Below, one piece after another: positions 11,227 to 23,300 of a stretch of 64,000 bases of DNA; positions within the stretch are counted from its first letter, which is position 1, and every line of letters begins with the position of its first letter. Source of the DNA: Cervus elaphus (Eukaryota; Chordata; Mammalia; Artiodactyla; Cervidae); the NCBI RefSeq assembly GCF_910594005.1, contig NC_057818.1, forward strand, positions 53,208,001 through 53,272,000. The letters are read 5' to 3'. The notes beneath the pieces were generated by a model. The model worked only from the letters and a program-made list of their open reading frames with translations. It did not search any database and was not told where the DNA came from. The position numbers were made by a program, and so were the translations under genes.

Positions 11227-11354
11227 GTTGAGGCCCCAGCCTTGGCCTCACCACAATGTGGCACGAGGCTCGGAAACATGAGCGGAAACTTCGAGGCATG
11301 ATGGTCGACTACAAGAAGAGGGCAGAGCGGCGCAGGGAGTACTATGAAAAGATC
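11227..11354 (+). CDS. CLASRP: CLASRP exon 2 with start codon
   Basis: Acceptor CCCTCAG ends at 11226; the ATG at 11256-11258 (ACAATGT context) opens MWHEARKHERKLRGMMVDYK. The coding part ends in ATC before GTAAGT. This start is chosen because it matches the known N-terminus of the mammalian protein. Two further in-frame ATG codons (residues 15 and 16) follow. Confidence 0.95.
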
Positions 11355-14300
11355 GTAAGTGACCCTTAATCTGGGTTGGGAGCTCCGTGAGAGGGCAGAG
11401 CCCTGGTTATCCTGGTACCACTGAGGCTTGGAAATACGCTAAGAGGGGATACCCATTTCCTGAAGAGAATGTCCATCTTTTGAGCATAGTGATGTGCTGT
11501 GCTATTCGGTGCTGAGCTGAGTCTCTCAGTCCCTTCCAACTCTTTTCCATCCCGTGGACTGTAGCCCACCGGGCTCCTCTGTCCGTGGGATTCTCCAGGC
11601 AAGAATACTGGAGTGGGTTGCCATGCCCTCCTCCAGAGCATAATCATTGGGGCAGGGGGGGCGGGGGGGCGGGGAACTGAGGTATTTTGTTACTTGTCCA
11701 TGCTGTGCTGTCTGGTGTGGACTCAGAGTACAGAACTGGTGTTGGCAGGAAGGAGGGAAGTCTTTGTAGCACTCCAGACATAAGATTGGCCACCTCCGGA
11801 ATGTTGTCGGTCTTGCTTATTCCTGTGTTCACAGTGCCTAGAGGAGCTCAGTCCTTCTTAAGATTTAACTTGGCACCCGTAAGGAATGCCACCAGTATTC
11901 ACTAAGTGAATTCTGACCATTTCTCCCGTTAGATGCTTCAGTTGCTTTTGGAGAGAAGAGCACACTCCATCTTGTGACCTAAAAGGCCCTTGTGTTCTGG
12001 CCTGTCAGCTTCATCCTGAGGTCGCGCCATTGGCCTTTTTTTCCACCTCTGCCACCACTGGGTATTGAGCCTGTAATGCCTCCTCTTAGCTCCTTAACTT
12101 GTTACTTGTTCTTGAGACCCGAGCTTGAAATGGCATTGGCATACTAGGTTCTGATCTTCTGTGAGATGGTATTTATTTAGACGTTTTCATTTACTACTGC
12201 ATTACTGCTGCAGGCTCCTCCCTGGTGTTCTGGCTTCCAGTCCTGCCGCCTCTAATCCACCCTCCTCAGAGAGGCCAGAGAGTTTTTTTTTTTAAATAAA
12301 GGATGGAATTAGTGTTATTTTTTAGAAAATATTTACTTATTTGGCTGCACTGGGTCTTAGTTGTGGCATGAGAGATCTACTTCTCTGACCAGAGACCGAA
12401 CCTAGGTTCCCTGCACTGGGAGTGTGGAGTTTTAATTGCTGGACCAGTAAGGAAGTCCCCAGAGAGGTCTTTCTAAAGCACAAAGCTGACTCTGTCCCTC
12501 CCTTACTCAGAACTTCTCTGTGACTCCCTAGTGCCAGGCTCCTCATGACAGTCTTTAAGACCATCCATGGCCTGGCTTTTACCACCTCCTACAGACTCAT
12601 GCTACTCTGCTTTCTGCCTTATTCGTTTGCTTACATCATCTGGCCTCCCTACTATCTGGGGCTACTTTTTCTAGCCAAAAAAGGTGTGTAAAGAGCTCCC
12701 AGTTTACCTCCCAAAATTGTATAGTTCTCTCTAGCCATAGGGGCTTTTGCGTGAGCTTTTCCTCTACTAGGTTAGCTCCTGCTCATCTCTCAGATCTCAA
12801 TCCTCGGGGGAGTCTTCCCTCATCCTTCATACTCAATCAGTGTCCCCTATAAATGCCGTTATAGCTTCTTGTTTTTCCCCTTTGTGGCATTTGACACAAA
12901 TTTTCAGCTCTGTGAGACTGGGGATTGTGTTTATTTGGGTCATGCTACTGCTTTCCAAGCTTGAGCCCAACGTGATTTAAAAGACTAGGTGAATAAAACA
13001 ATAATAATAGCAGTTGCCATTTTAATTGATCCTTCTCAGGCTCCAGGCTCTGTGAGGAGAACTTCAGATGTATGATTTCTTTGAGTCCCCACAATCACCC
13101 ATGAAACAGAGGCTGCTATTATCCTAGGAGAGGAATCTCTGAGAGCCTGTCTCTAGTGATATCGGAATAATTATGACGTGACCACAAGGGCAGGGCCTGG
13201 GTCTGTGTTGTTTATAGTTGAGGCCCTAGCGGTGGGCCAAGAACGCTGTCAGTGCTCAGGGCTGAGTAACCGCCACTTAATAAGGGTTCAGGGTGCGCCA
13301 GACCCCATGCCTGCTACTCTGTCACATTGTTTCTAGTCCTTTCAGCAGCCCTGAGGTGGGTGTTGATCCGTGAGTTAAAGGTTTGCTGATAACAGTAGTT
13401 AATGCTATTGAGCATTTGTGTGTTAAGCACTGTGCCGATCGCTTGACACGGGCCTCTGTTTCGTCATATCTTCACTGAAGACAGATGTTTATTTCCTTTT
13501 TGCCTAAAAGCCCACAGGTGGCCAGTCCTGCTCAGGGAACTGTTATTCAGCTGTGAGTGGCTTCTCTTGCCAGTGTTTTCTTTTTTTTTTTTTGCCAGTG
13601 TTTTCTTAAGGTTTAAGAGGGCTGCTCAAACTCTAGCCATCATGTCTTTATATTCCATTCAGCAGGGAGGAAGGGAGAGAAAAGAGGCCAGTGGGTTCTT
13701 GTCAGTTGTTAAGAAAGTTCCTAAATGTTTGCACGTGATACATCCACTCATATCCCCGTGACCACAAAGTAGCCCCTGGTCACATACAGCTGCCAGGAAG
13801 GCTGAGAGGCATACCCTGTGTTCTGGGGGGCCTTGTGCCAGTTATGTTAGGAGTCTTATTACTGTGGAGGAAGGGGCAGTGGATGTTGGTTGCCAAATAA
13901 CGGGCTATCACAAATGGTGGGGATAGGGGCACCTCCCTCCCAGGTTATTGGAGTATTCGGTGAGATTGGGCGCAGAGACTCCCGAGGGCCGACCTGCTCA
14001 GGATAACTTGCTCAGTAAATGCCAGCTCTTCTTGTGCTCAGGTTATTATTACAAAGTAGAGCTGGAATTGCATCCAGGTGGATGGATGGAGTGGAGGAAA
14101 GAAGGCTGGAGTGGGGTCACTCAGAAGGCCTGGGTCTCCAGGCTCTCGTCCGTGTGAGCCAGAGAGCTCTCTGAGCTTTGTTTTCCCCCTTGCGATGGTG
14201 GTGATGACCAGCCCCTCTCACTGGGTGACAGGGAAGAGCTTCAAGAATAGAACAGTGTCTGTGGGGTGCGTTGTGGTGCAGGCCTGTACAAGCAGCTATT

Positions 14301-17300
14301 GTCCCCGAACATGAACGTGATCAGCATTCAGATCAGAGCCACCGAGCTGTGGATGGTGGCGGCTTTGAGGAGAGGATGGGGCTGTCACGTGGGTCTCTCA
14401 TCTTATTCTCCACCCTAGAGAGGCAGCTGAGGCCAGTGTTGAAGAAGCAGAGGTCGGCTGTGGCAGACTGGGCCAGTGTGTCCAGACAGCTGATTTCTCT
14501 TCTCCTGATGTGTCCTTGGTGCCTGCTGTCCCTCCCTTCCTATCCCTGGTTCCGTCATTGTTCCTGTCCCTGTTGACTTTCTTTTAATCAGTGGTTTGGG
14601 TAAAGAAACAGAATTCTATGTTGATGTGAAAGTGGGAAATAACACAGATCTCAGCTCTGGCCTCTCCTTCTCCAGGAGGCCCCAGGCTGACCCCACTGGG
14701 CTGAGTGGTGCAACCCCTGGCTCCCCCATCCCAGCACTGCTCACTCTAGGTTGTCACTGCGGGGCCCAGGTCTGTCCCCCACACTGGACTGCAAGCCGTG
14801 GGGACAGGGGCTGACTGTCTCAGTCGCAGCTGTGGCCCTAGCACAATACCTCGCTCAGAGTGGGTGCCTACTTCACAGTTGAATGAGTGAGAGAAAGGCC
14901 AGGAACTTGTCTGACCCTCTTTGATCTGGAGACGTAATGGTCCAGTGGTTAAAAATAGATTTTGGCTCTTGAAGAAGTATTTGTACATGTTTGTTGGGAG
15001 TTTGTTTCACAATAGCCAAGATGTGGAAACAAATGTCCGTCAGCTGATGATGAATGGGTAAAGAAAAGTGGTCTGTACATGCAGTGGAATATTATTGAGC
15101 TGTAGAAAGAAAGGAAATTCTGTCACAGGCTACAGCATAGAGGCACCTGGAGGACTTTATGTCCAGTGAAATAAGCCAGTCACAAAAAGAGAAACCCTGC
15201 AAGATTCCATGTGTATGAGGTATTTGAAGCAGTCAGTCCCTTAGAGACAGAAAAGGATGGTTGTCAGGAGCTGGGGGAGGGGGAAGGGGGAGTAGTTGTT
15301 CAGCAGGTGTAGACTTTCGGTTTTGCAAACAAAGACGTCCTAGAGATCCGGTGCACAGCAGGGTGCAGATAGTGCTACTGTACTGTGCATTTAAAAGTGG
15401 GTAGGTTAGTAAATTTTATGTTGTTTGCCTGTTACCATGACAAAAAAAATTATTTTAGAAAAAAAATGGATTTTGGAGTCAGGCCTATTTGGGCTCAGAT
15501 CCTGGTTCTGTTTGTGACTGGTGTGATCTGGAGCGAGTGAGCCTCCCCGCTCTGAGCTCCAGTTTCCCCACCGGGAACGTGGGGTAGGAGTAGCACCTTC
15601 CTCCCATGGTTGAGAAGTTTGGGATGTACATAAAGCACTTGGCTTTTGGTGTGGTTCATTGACTTTTCCAGAAGCTCCCAACAGAGCCAGGCCACAGACC
15701 CAAGTCTGCACTCCCCGCCCAGTGCTTTTTAGTTGCTGTGGTGCTGGTACAGTGAGTTCTTGGTATAGGCCAAAGTCCTTCCTGCGAACTGAGTCCCAGG
15801 TGTGTCTTGGGTGTGGGAGCTGAGCATTTGGCCTGGAGCTGTCTCGGAGCTCCGGGCGGTCACGGGGCCTGGGATGAGGGGCTGAGGGAGGCGGGTGAGG
15901 TGCGGGAGGCGGCGCCGGGTCGCAGCAGCGCCACCCTGTGGGGCGGGTGTAGCCCCCCCCCAGCTCCTCCAGGTGTGAAGGGCGCCTGGCGCAGGGTGCG
16001 CAGGACAGGGAGCAGCCCGGTGGCCCTGGTCATCGGTGAGCGTCCTTCTCAGCTCCTGCTGCCTGGGGTTGGGGTGGGAGCCGGAGGCCGAATGAGGAAG
16101 TGCAGGCTCTCGAGAGCTTGAGGCTGATGGTTTTCTCAGTCTCAGGGGCTCAGTCTCCTCATCTGTGAGTGAGGCCGCATTCTGTTTCCTTTGGTCAGTG
16201 TTCCTGGGCTCTGCCTTGGGCGCTCGGAATACAAGAAGACAGGTCCTGGCCCTCTGGAAGTTCCGTTCTAGTTGGGGGCGGGGGGCAGGTGATAGGTGAT
16301 GGGCGGTGCTCTGAAGAGAGTAGGGTAGGGTAAGGAGCTAGCGTCAGTCGGGAGCTGTTGAGATAGACTTGATGAGGAAGGCGGCTGGAAGGAGATCAGA
16401 AATAAGTGAGGAGACAAACGTGGAAGAGCAGGGCTGTTCTGTGGTGTGGAGGCCGACGGTGTGGATCAGGGCAGGGCGGGGCTGGGGAAGCCCGTGGTGA
16501 GAAGTCAGAGGAGCCAGGCGGGAGCGGGCCAGGCTCTGCATAGAGGGACAGGGCCTAATACGTTTAACACCGCCTCAGGCTGCTCTGTGGAAAAGGAGCT
16601 GCAGAGGGCAAGGGTGGTAGCAAGGAGCCAAGCTGGGGAGAGGAGGCTGCTGAGTGGTCAGGGAAGGTGGCGGGGCAGGGGGGCTCGGGATGGGGGGTGG
16701 TTGGAGTCTGGGGAGGGGAGCTTGGTCAGGGTTTAGTGGGGAGCACCAGCACCCTGGCTCGTGGCTCTGACTCGGATTTTAGGCTTTCCTGCTGCAGTTA
16801 TGGTCACTTGGGGTTGTAACCCCCACAGGAGAGCTCAGGTCAGAGGTGAGAAGTGAATGGAAGGTAGCAGCAGGTGGTGAGGTGGTGGGAGGGGCTCTGG
16901 AGAAAACGGTGACTCAGGGGCCATTCTCCTCCATCTTGGTGCCTTTTTTTTTTAATATAGCTTTACTGAGATATAATTCACATACTCAGGCCTTCCCTGG
17001 TGGTCCAGTGGTTAAGACTCTACACTCCCACTGGTTCTATCCTTGATCAGGGAACTAAGATCCTTTGTGCCTCGAGGCATGGCCAAAAAAAGAAGAAAAG
17101 GAAAAAAACTTTTTTTAAATCCACATACTGTACAGTTCAGTGGTTTTCAGTATCTTCCCAACCCAGGGATTGAACCCAGGTCTCCCACATTGCAGGCAGA
17201 TTCTTTACCAGTTGAGCCACTGGAGAAGCTCAAGAATACTGGAGTGGGTAGCCTGTCCCTTGTCCAGCAGATCTTCCCGACCCAGGAATCGAACCCGGGT

Positions 17301-20300
17301 CTCCTATATTGCAGGCGGATTCTTTACCAGCTGAGTTACCAGGGAAGCCCTCAGTATATTCACAGGATTGTGCAACCATCTCCACCGTCTAATTTTAGAA
17401 ACTCTTTGTGACCTCCAAAAGAAGCCCCATGACCATTAGCAGTTAGTTCCCCCCTCCCCACAACCCTGGGTAACCGCTAATCTACTTTCTGTCTGTATGG
17501 ATTCATCTATCCTGGACATTTCACACAAATGGAATCATAGGTATATGGCCTTTTGTGACCGACTTCTTTGACTTAGCCTAATGTTTTCAGGGCTCATCTA
17601 GGTTTTAGCATGGATCAATATTCCATTGCGTTTTACTTCTAAATAATATTACATTGTCTGGCTATGCCATGTTTTGTTTCTCTGTCATGCATGGATGGAC
17701 ATTTGAATTGTTTCCACTTTTTGGCTGTTGTGCCTAGTGACACTGTGAACGTTTGTGTACCAGTATTTCAGTATCTGTTCTTAGTTGTTTCAGGTATGGA
17801 GTGGAATTGCTGGGTCATGTGGCAGTTCTCTGTCTAACTTTCTGAAGAACCTAATTTCTCCATATTCTTGCCAGTGTTTCTTGCTGTTGTCTGTCATTTC
17901 AGTTTTAGCCATCCTAGGGAGTGTGAGGTGGTGTCTTGTAGTTCTGATTGCTGTTTCTCTGATGAATAGTGACACTGATCATCTTTTCATGAGTTTATGT
18001 AGTCATGGTGTCTTCAAGGCTGCTCCTGGCCAATGTGCTCACACCTGGCTCTGAATGGGTGGTCCCGTGGTGGGTATGGGGTGGAGAGTTGGGGACTGAT
18101 ATTTTAGGGAGGTCGGTCTCAGTACTGGCTCGGTAGAAGACTGAGCTAGAGCTCAGAGCCTCTTGTGGCTACCTGGAGAGGGGCCACAACCTTGCCCTTG
18201 TCCGCAGAGGTTAGGTGGCCTTGTTAGTGCAGCCCGCATGACTTGGCAGGTTCTTTTACTTCAGAAGTGCAGCCTGCTTGGCATAGAGGTGAACCTGCTG
18301 CTAAACTTGGTTGTGTGGGGAGTGGCAGGGTTTGGGGCTCAGTTGGGTGGCGACCTCCATCTTGTCCATCCCTGCAGAAGAAGGACCCAGCCCAGTTCCT
18401 GCAGGTGCACGGTCGAGCTTGCAAGGTGCACCTGGATTCTGCAGTTGCCCTGGCCGCGGAGAGCCCCGTTAACATGTAAGACTGGGTTTGAGGGTGGTAT
18501 CTGTGGCTGAGGTTTGGGGGTCCAAAGGGACCTGGTGTATGCACAGACCTGTGGAGCCTCAGACAGGAAAGGCTTGGCCTGAGTGGGAGGATGAAAGTCA
18601 CTAGCTAAGGCAAGACAGCAGGGTTTGGGATGGAGACCCCGTGGTGTAGTGGTCGGAGCACCTAGAGGGGAACCGGCAGGGCCACGGCCAGAGGCCCAGG
18701 TGAAGCAGAGAGTTGGTTGCCAGAGGGGGTGTTTTGGTGTGTTAGCAAGTGGCCCATGGGACCTTGTTCAAGTTCCCACTCTTGCTTCATTCTGAGAAAT
18801 AGGGCCCCGATTTCCTTGGGGCCCTTTCAGGTCAGGAGCCTGAATGTAGATTCAGGGTGTGTTGTGGCATAAGGACCTGAGAGGTGGGGGCTGAGAGTGG
18901 GACTGGCGGGGGGTCAGAGGGGCTGAGGGCCAGGCTCCCAAGCACAGGTGGCAGGGAGCAGCTGCTCTGTGTCCAGGCAGTGGGACCCTAGGCTCCTTGC
19001 TCCCTGCTCCCACTTTAGGATGCCCTGGCAGGGGGACACCAACAACATGATTGACCGCTTTGACGTCCGTGCCCACCTGGACCACATCCCCGACTACACG
19101 CCCCCGCTGCTCACCACCATGTAAGCCACCTCCCCCGGGGTTGCCGGGGTGTCCCTCCTGGGAAGGAGGGAGGTGTGCATGTGGGGGAACCCCCGCCAGC
19201 TGGAGGCTGGCCCCTCATCCCTCTTCCTGCTGGCTTGGGGTGGGAGCTCCCTGTGACCTCAAGACCTTTTCCTCCTGCAAAGCTCCCCAGAACAGGAGTC
19301 GGACGAACGGAAATGTAACTACGAGCGCTACCGAGGCCTGGTGCAGAACGACTTTGCCGGCAGTAAGTGACCTGGTGTGTGGGGAGTGGGTTAGGGGGAG
19401 GGGTCCCTGGAGGCTGGAAGACCGCAACAAGACTGGGAAGAAAAGTTATCCCAGTGCTTTCTACTACGGGGCCTTGGGTGTGGTCCCAGCTCTGTCATGG
19501 ACCACTCCGTTTGCATCCCTTTTTTCTCTTGGGGCCTCCGTCTCTGGAATTGGTACAGGAGATGTCTGCTGACCTAGATGGTCCTACTGGATGGCCACTT
19601 CCACTGCCTGTGCCCTCTAATTCTGTAATCTTTTTCCTAAAAAATTGGGAGAGGTAGGAAGAACTTATTTTTTTTGCTACGTGTATTTTCCCCACCTGCA
19701 TGGGTCAGAATGTTAGCTTAGAAGAGGAAATTTATGCCTGTTTTAAATGACTATTTAGGCAGTTTGACAGCTTGCCAAGTGTTCATACATATCTAAGGTT
19801 CTTTTCCCAAGCTGTCACCTCACAAAAGAGAAAACAAGTATAGGGGCTGTTCCCTGCTCTGGACTTGTGGAGGTTCCAACCCTGGCAGAGTTTTTCATCT
19901 CTGTTACTGCAGTACATCTCTGTGATCACCCAGCAGGGTAGGGGTGATGCCCCATCTTACAGATAAGGACATTGAGGCTCAGGGGTTGGGAGGGACACTG
20001 TGTCAAAGGAGTTGGGGTTCTCACCCTGCCCTTAAGCACTGTTGCCTCCTGCAGACAGCTCTGAACTGTCTCTCACCTCCTGAGAAGGACTCAGAGCCTC
20101 TCTCCCAGATCTCCTTGTGAGATTAAGGACCACACACTCATCCCTCAGCCTGGCTGGTCTCGTCTCCTGGAGAAGGGTGACCGTGGAGGTTTCTGCCCCT
20201 CAGGGTGATGTGAGGGTTCGCGTGAGGGATGCTTAGGGCCCCTGTACAGAGCCTGGCATAGTCCACCCTCGCTGTGGGTTCACTGTCCCCATATTTCTTT

Positions 20301-23300
20301 GTTTCTGAAGTAGATGTTTAGCATCTTTAAAAACAGAGATTTTCAAATTCTGGCTATCAATGAAGCCTTCACATCAGGGGAGTGTAGCATTACTGATGTG
20401 GTGGTTGTTTTTGCCTTCCCCCAAGGCCACATAGATGCTTGATGATGGAGCCAGGGTTTCCCTTAGTTCTGCCTGATTCTATCTCTTCATCCATTCATTC
20501 ATTCATACAATTCCTGAGCACCTGTAGTGTGTCAGGCATTCTTCTGGGAGGAGGAGTCTAGTGGGGGAGCCATGTAATCACAAAAGCGGGGGGCTCATTA
20601 CAAGCTGAGGCACTGTTTCGACAGATGGTATGGTGTTCTCTGAGGCGCTTGACTGAGGCTGGATCAGTGGAGGGTGGGGTGGAGTGGGGCAGGAACACCC
20701 CAGTGAGGGGAGGTGGGCTCCCAACTCTGTCCAGGCCATAAGGACAGCCATGAGGGGGCAGGAGGGGGGTGGCCTCGGGGACAGGGAAGGCCAGCTTGGC
20801 TGGGGTGAGACAGCTCTGTGACTGCCTAAGCCTGAGGCCCACATAGAAGCCCAGGGCCCTCCCTGGGGCTGTGTAGACCACCAGCAAACCAGACCCCGCA
20901 CCTCGCTTTACAGATAGAAAAGCTGAGGCCCTCTGAGGGAAGGGGACATGTCCAGGGTCCCGCCGGAGCTGGGCATATGTCTTACTGCCCACGGACCAGG
21001 GGGCTCTGGCACATCGCTGAGCTCATCAAGTTGGATGTTGTAGCTGAGAACCCAGATTAGCTTAATTTAAACTGGGGCCCAGGTGACTGACGTCCAGCTC
21101 TCAGGATAGGTTTGTCGTTCTGAAGGGTCCAGTCAAAGGTCTCTGTGACAGTGATAACAGTAGCAGTGACCAAGTGCTCACTCTGCCAGTGGTCCTCCCG
21201 TTTTACAGAAAAGGAAACCGAGGCACAGAGTGGCTGAGTTCCTTGCCCAGGGGTGCGTGGCGAGTCAGCTGTGAGCCAGGGCCCTCCTGCAGCTGCTGTG
21301 TCTTCACCGCGCACAGTGTGATTATCTGGGCATCCGTGACTGCCTCCAGCCATGCTGGGTTCACACCTGCCCAAGCCCCACTGCATTCTTGAGTCCCCCC
21401 AGAATTCCCAGTGTCCCCAGCCCCCTCTGACTCACATGCCTCTTGCCCCACCCACCCCAGTCTCCGAGGAGCAGTGCCTGTACCAGATCTACATTGACGA
21501 GCTGTACGGAGGCCTCCAGAGACCCAGTGAGGATGAGAAGAAGAAGTGAGTCGGGGTTCAGGGCTGCGGGGGGCAGGAGGGGTCTGTGCCCCACAGGGCA
21601 CGGCCTCGTCGGTTCTGTCCACCCGCTGTCTCCTAGAGCCGGGCCTGGTGGTTGGCACACAGTAGGTGCTCGCTTCATCAGTGTTGTAAGGAGGAGGCAG
21701 CCGCCAGAGGGGAAGGGTTTGCTGACAAAGCTCTACATGGCGTTTTCCACCCTGGGACTGGGAGGAGGTGCAGTTAGGAGAGCAGGCGCTGCACTGGGCC
21801 AGAGCCTGGCTTTGAGTCCTGCCCTCCGAGCCTCGGTGCCCCCGGCCTGACGCCCCAGGACTAGAGGAGACGGAGCTGGTGAAGTGCTTGTCCCCTGCCA
21901 GGCAGTAAGCGTGTGGCCCGCAGCAGCTGATGTCACTCCGCAGAGGGCTCCTCCAGGCTGTGCACCCTGAGGAGTGACTCATCCCTGTGCCGGCCTGGCC
22001 GGCCCCTCTGCCAGGGCAGCTGCTGCTCTGCAGTCCCGGAGCTCCCTCCTTAGGCCCTGCTGCCGAGCCATCCCCACCGCTGTCCTCACGGAGGTGACTG
22101 AGCGTCTCAGTGACTGACCCTTATCCACGGCCACCTGTTTTGGACGAGACTGGCCCAGGGATGGCGTCAGGGAGTGTTGACTCAGTTTAGCAGCACACGT
22201 TCCCTAGGCCCCTGCTCCATCCTGGACCAAGTTGGGCTGCGTTGTTACCCACCAGATTGCGGGCCAGCTATTGCAGGACACATAGTCGGGGGTGGCAGTG
22301 GAGAGACCCAGTGTGAGCGGGGCCAGGGGCTGAGGATGGCCTCCACCACCCAGTGGGAGGACTTCCTGGAGGATGGTGCGCTGGAGCTATAGGAAGAGGG
22401 AAGGGCTGGTGGGAGGTGGGCGCAGCGCGTTCTAGGCTGAGGGACCGTTGGAGGGCGCCAGGCTGCCTTGACTCTCAGGAGGGTGTCGTGTGGGCAGGGG
22501 TGTGTGGGCCCTGGGAGGTTTGCCTGGGCTGCATCCGGCCTGGCGCCTGCCTCTCCTGGCGCGGCCCTGACTCTTGGCTCCCCCTTGCCAGGCTGGCAGA
22601 GAAGAAGGCATCCATTGGCTACACCTACGAGGACAGCACGGTGGCCGAGGTGGAGAAGGTGACAGAGAAGCCGGAGGAGGAGGAGTCCCCGGCCGAGGAG
22701 GAGAGCAACTCGGATGAAGATGAGGTCATCCCCGACATCGGTGGGGTCCCCTCTCTGCCCTCCCCATCCACAGTCCCCGGGCAGCGTTTTCGTGTCTCGC
22801 CCCTCCCCCTCTGTGGGGCGCTCCGTGCTTACGAGCCCACTTCTTCTTCCCCCACCTCCCGCCGTCCTTCCGTCTCACTCGTGTCCTCCTGGTCCAGCCT
22901 CCCTCGCTGTTTCTTTCTCCTTCCTCGTTTCTAGGACTCTGCTCCTCTGACACTGTCCCCACCCGGGTTCTGGCTCTGTTCTCCTCTTCTGACCTCAGCC
23001 TCTTGGTCTCTCCCCGCCCTTCTCTCTCACTCTCTTCTGGAAAACACGTGTTCCTCCAGTTACAGAGCCGGCCTCAGCCCCCACCCTGCTGCCCACCGCC
23101 TGCTAAATGCCCACTGATCAGACCGGCCACCCATTTCCCCCCTTGCCTCATCCAGCTCGCTCTCAGCCTGTCCGCTGTTTGTTCAGAAGTGTGTAAAGCC
23201 CACCTGCCACTCAGCCATCAAACATCCCGCTCCCGAATATCTGAGACCTGCGCCCCTGCCTCCACCCACCTAGATCTGCAGCTGCCCTTGTTCACGCCCC

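Larger units (their letters stand above)
16955..18010 (+). repeat. L1 LINE fragment with nested SINEs
   Basis: Forward L1-type sequence starting ATATAGCTTTACTGAGATAT and continuing after the SINE block with CCACCGTCTAATTTTAGAAA, GAATCATAGGTATATGGCC and TGATGAATAGTGACACTGAT. SINEs occupy about 16990-17090 and 17126-17352. Confidence 0.75.
11355..18377 (+). other. CLASRP intron 2, repeat-rich
   Basis: This 7-kb intron holds a reversed Bov-tA SINE (about 11493-11634), a reversed CHR-type SINE (12313-12462), L2-like sequence (12465-12960), MIR-like pieces (13010-13530, 15470-15620), an L1 fragment (14990-15450), an L2-like stretch (16200-16740) and a second L1 with nested SINEs (16955-18010). 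No exon was found. Confidence 0.8.

Noticed and set aside
21203..21982. Minus-strand open frame of 259 codons in CLASRP
   Set aside because: It runs across exon 6 and two introns of CLASRP, shows no recognised domain, and fits the GC-rich low-stop composition.
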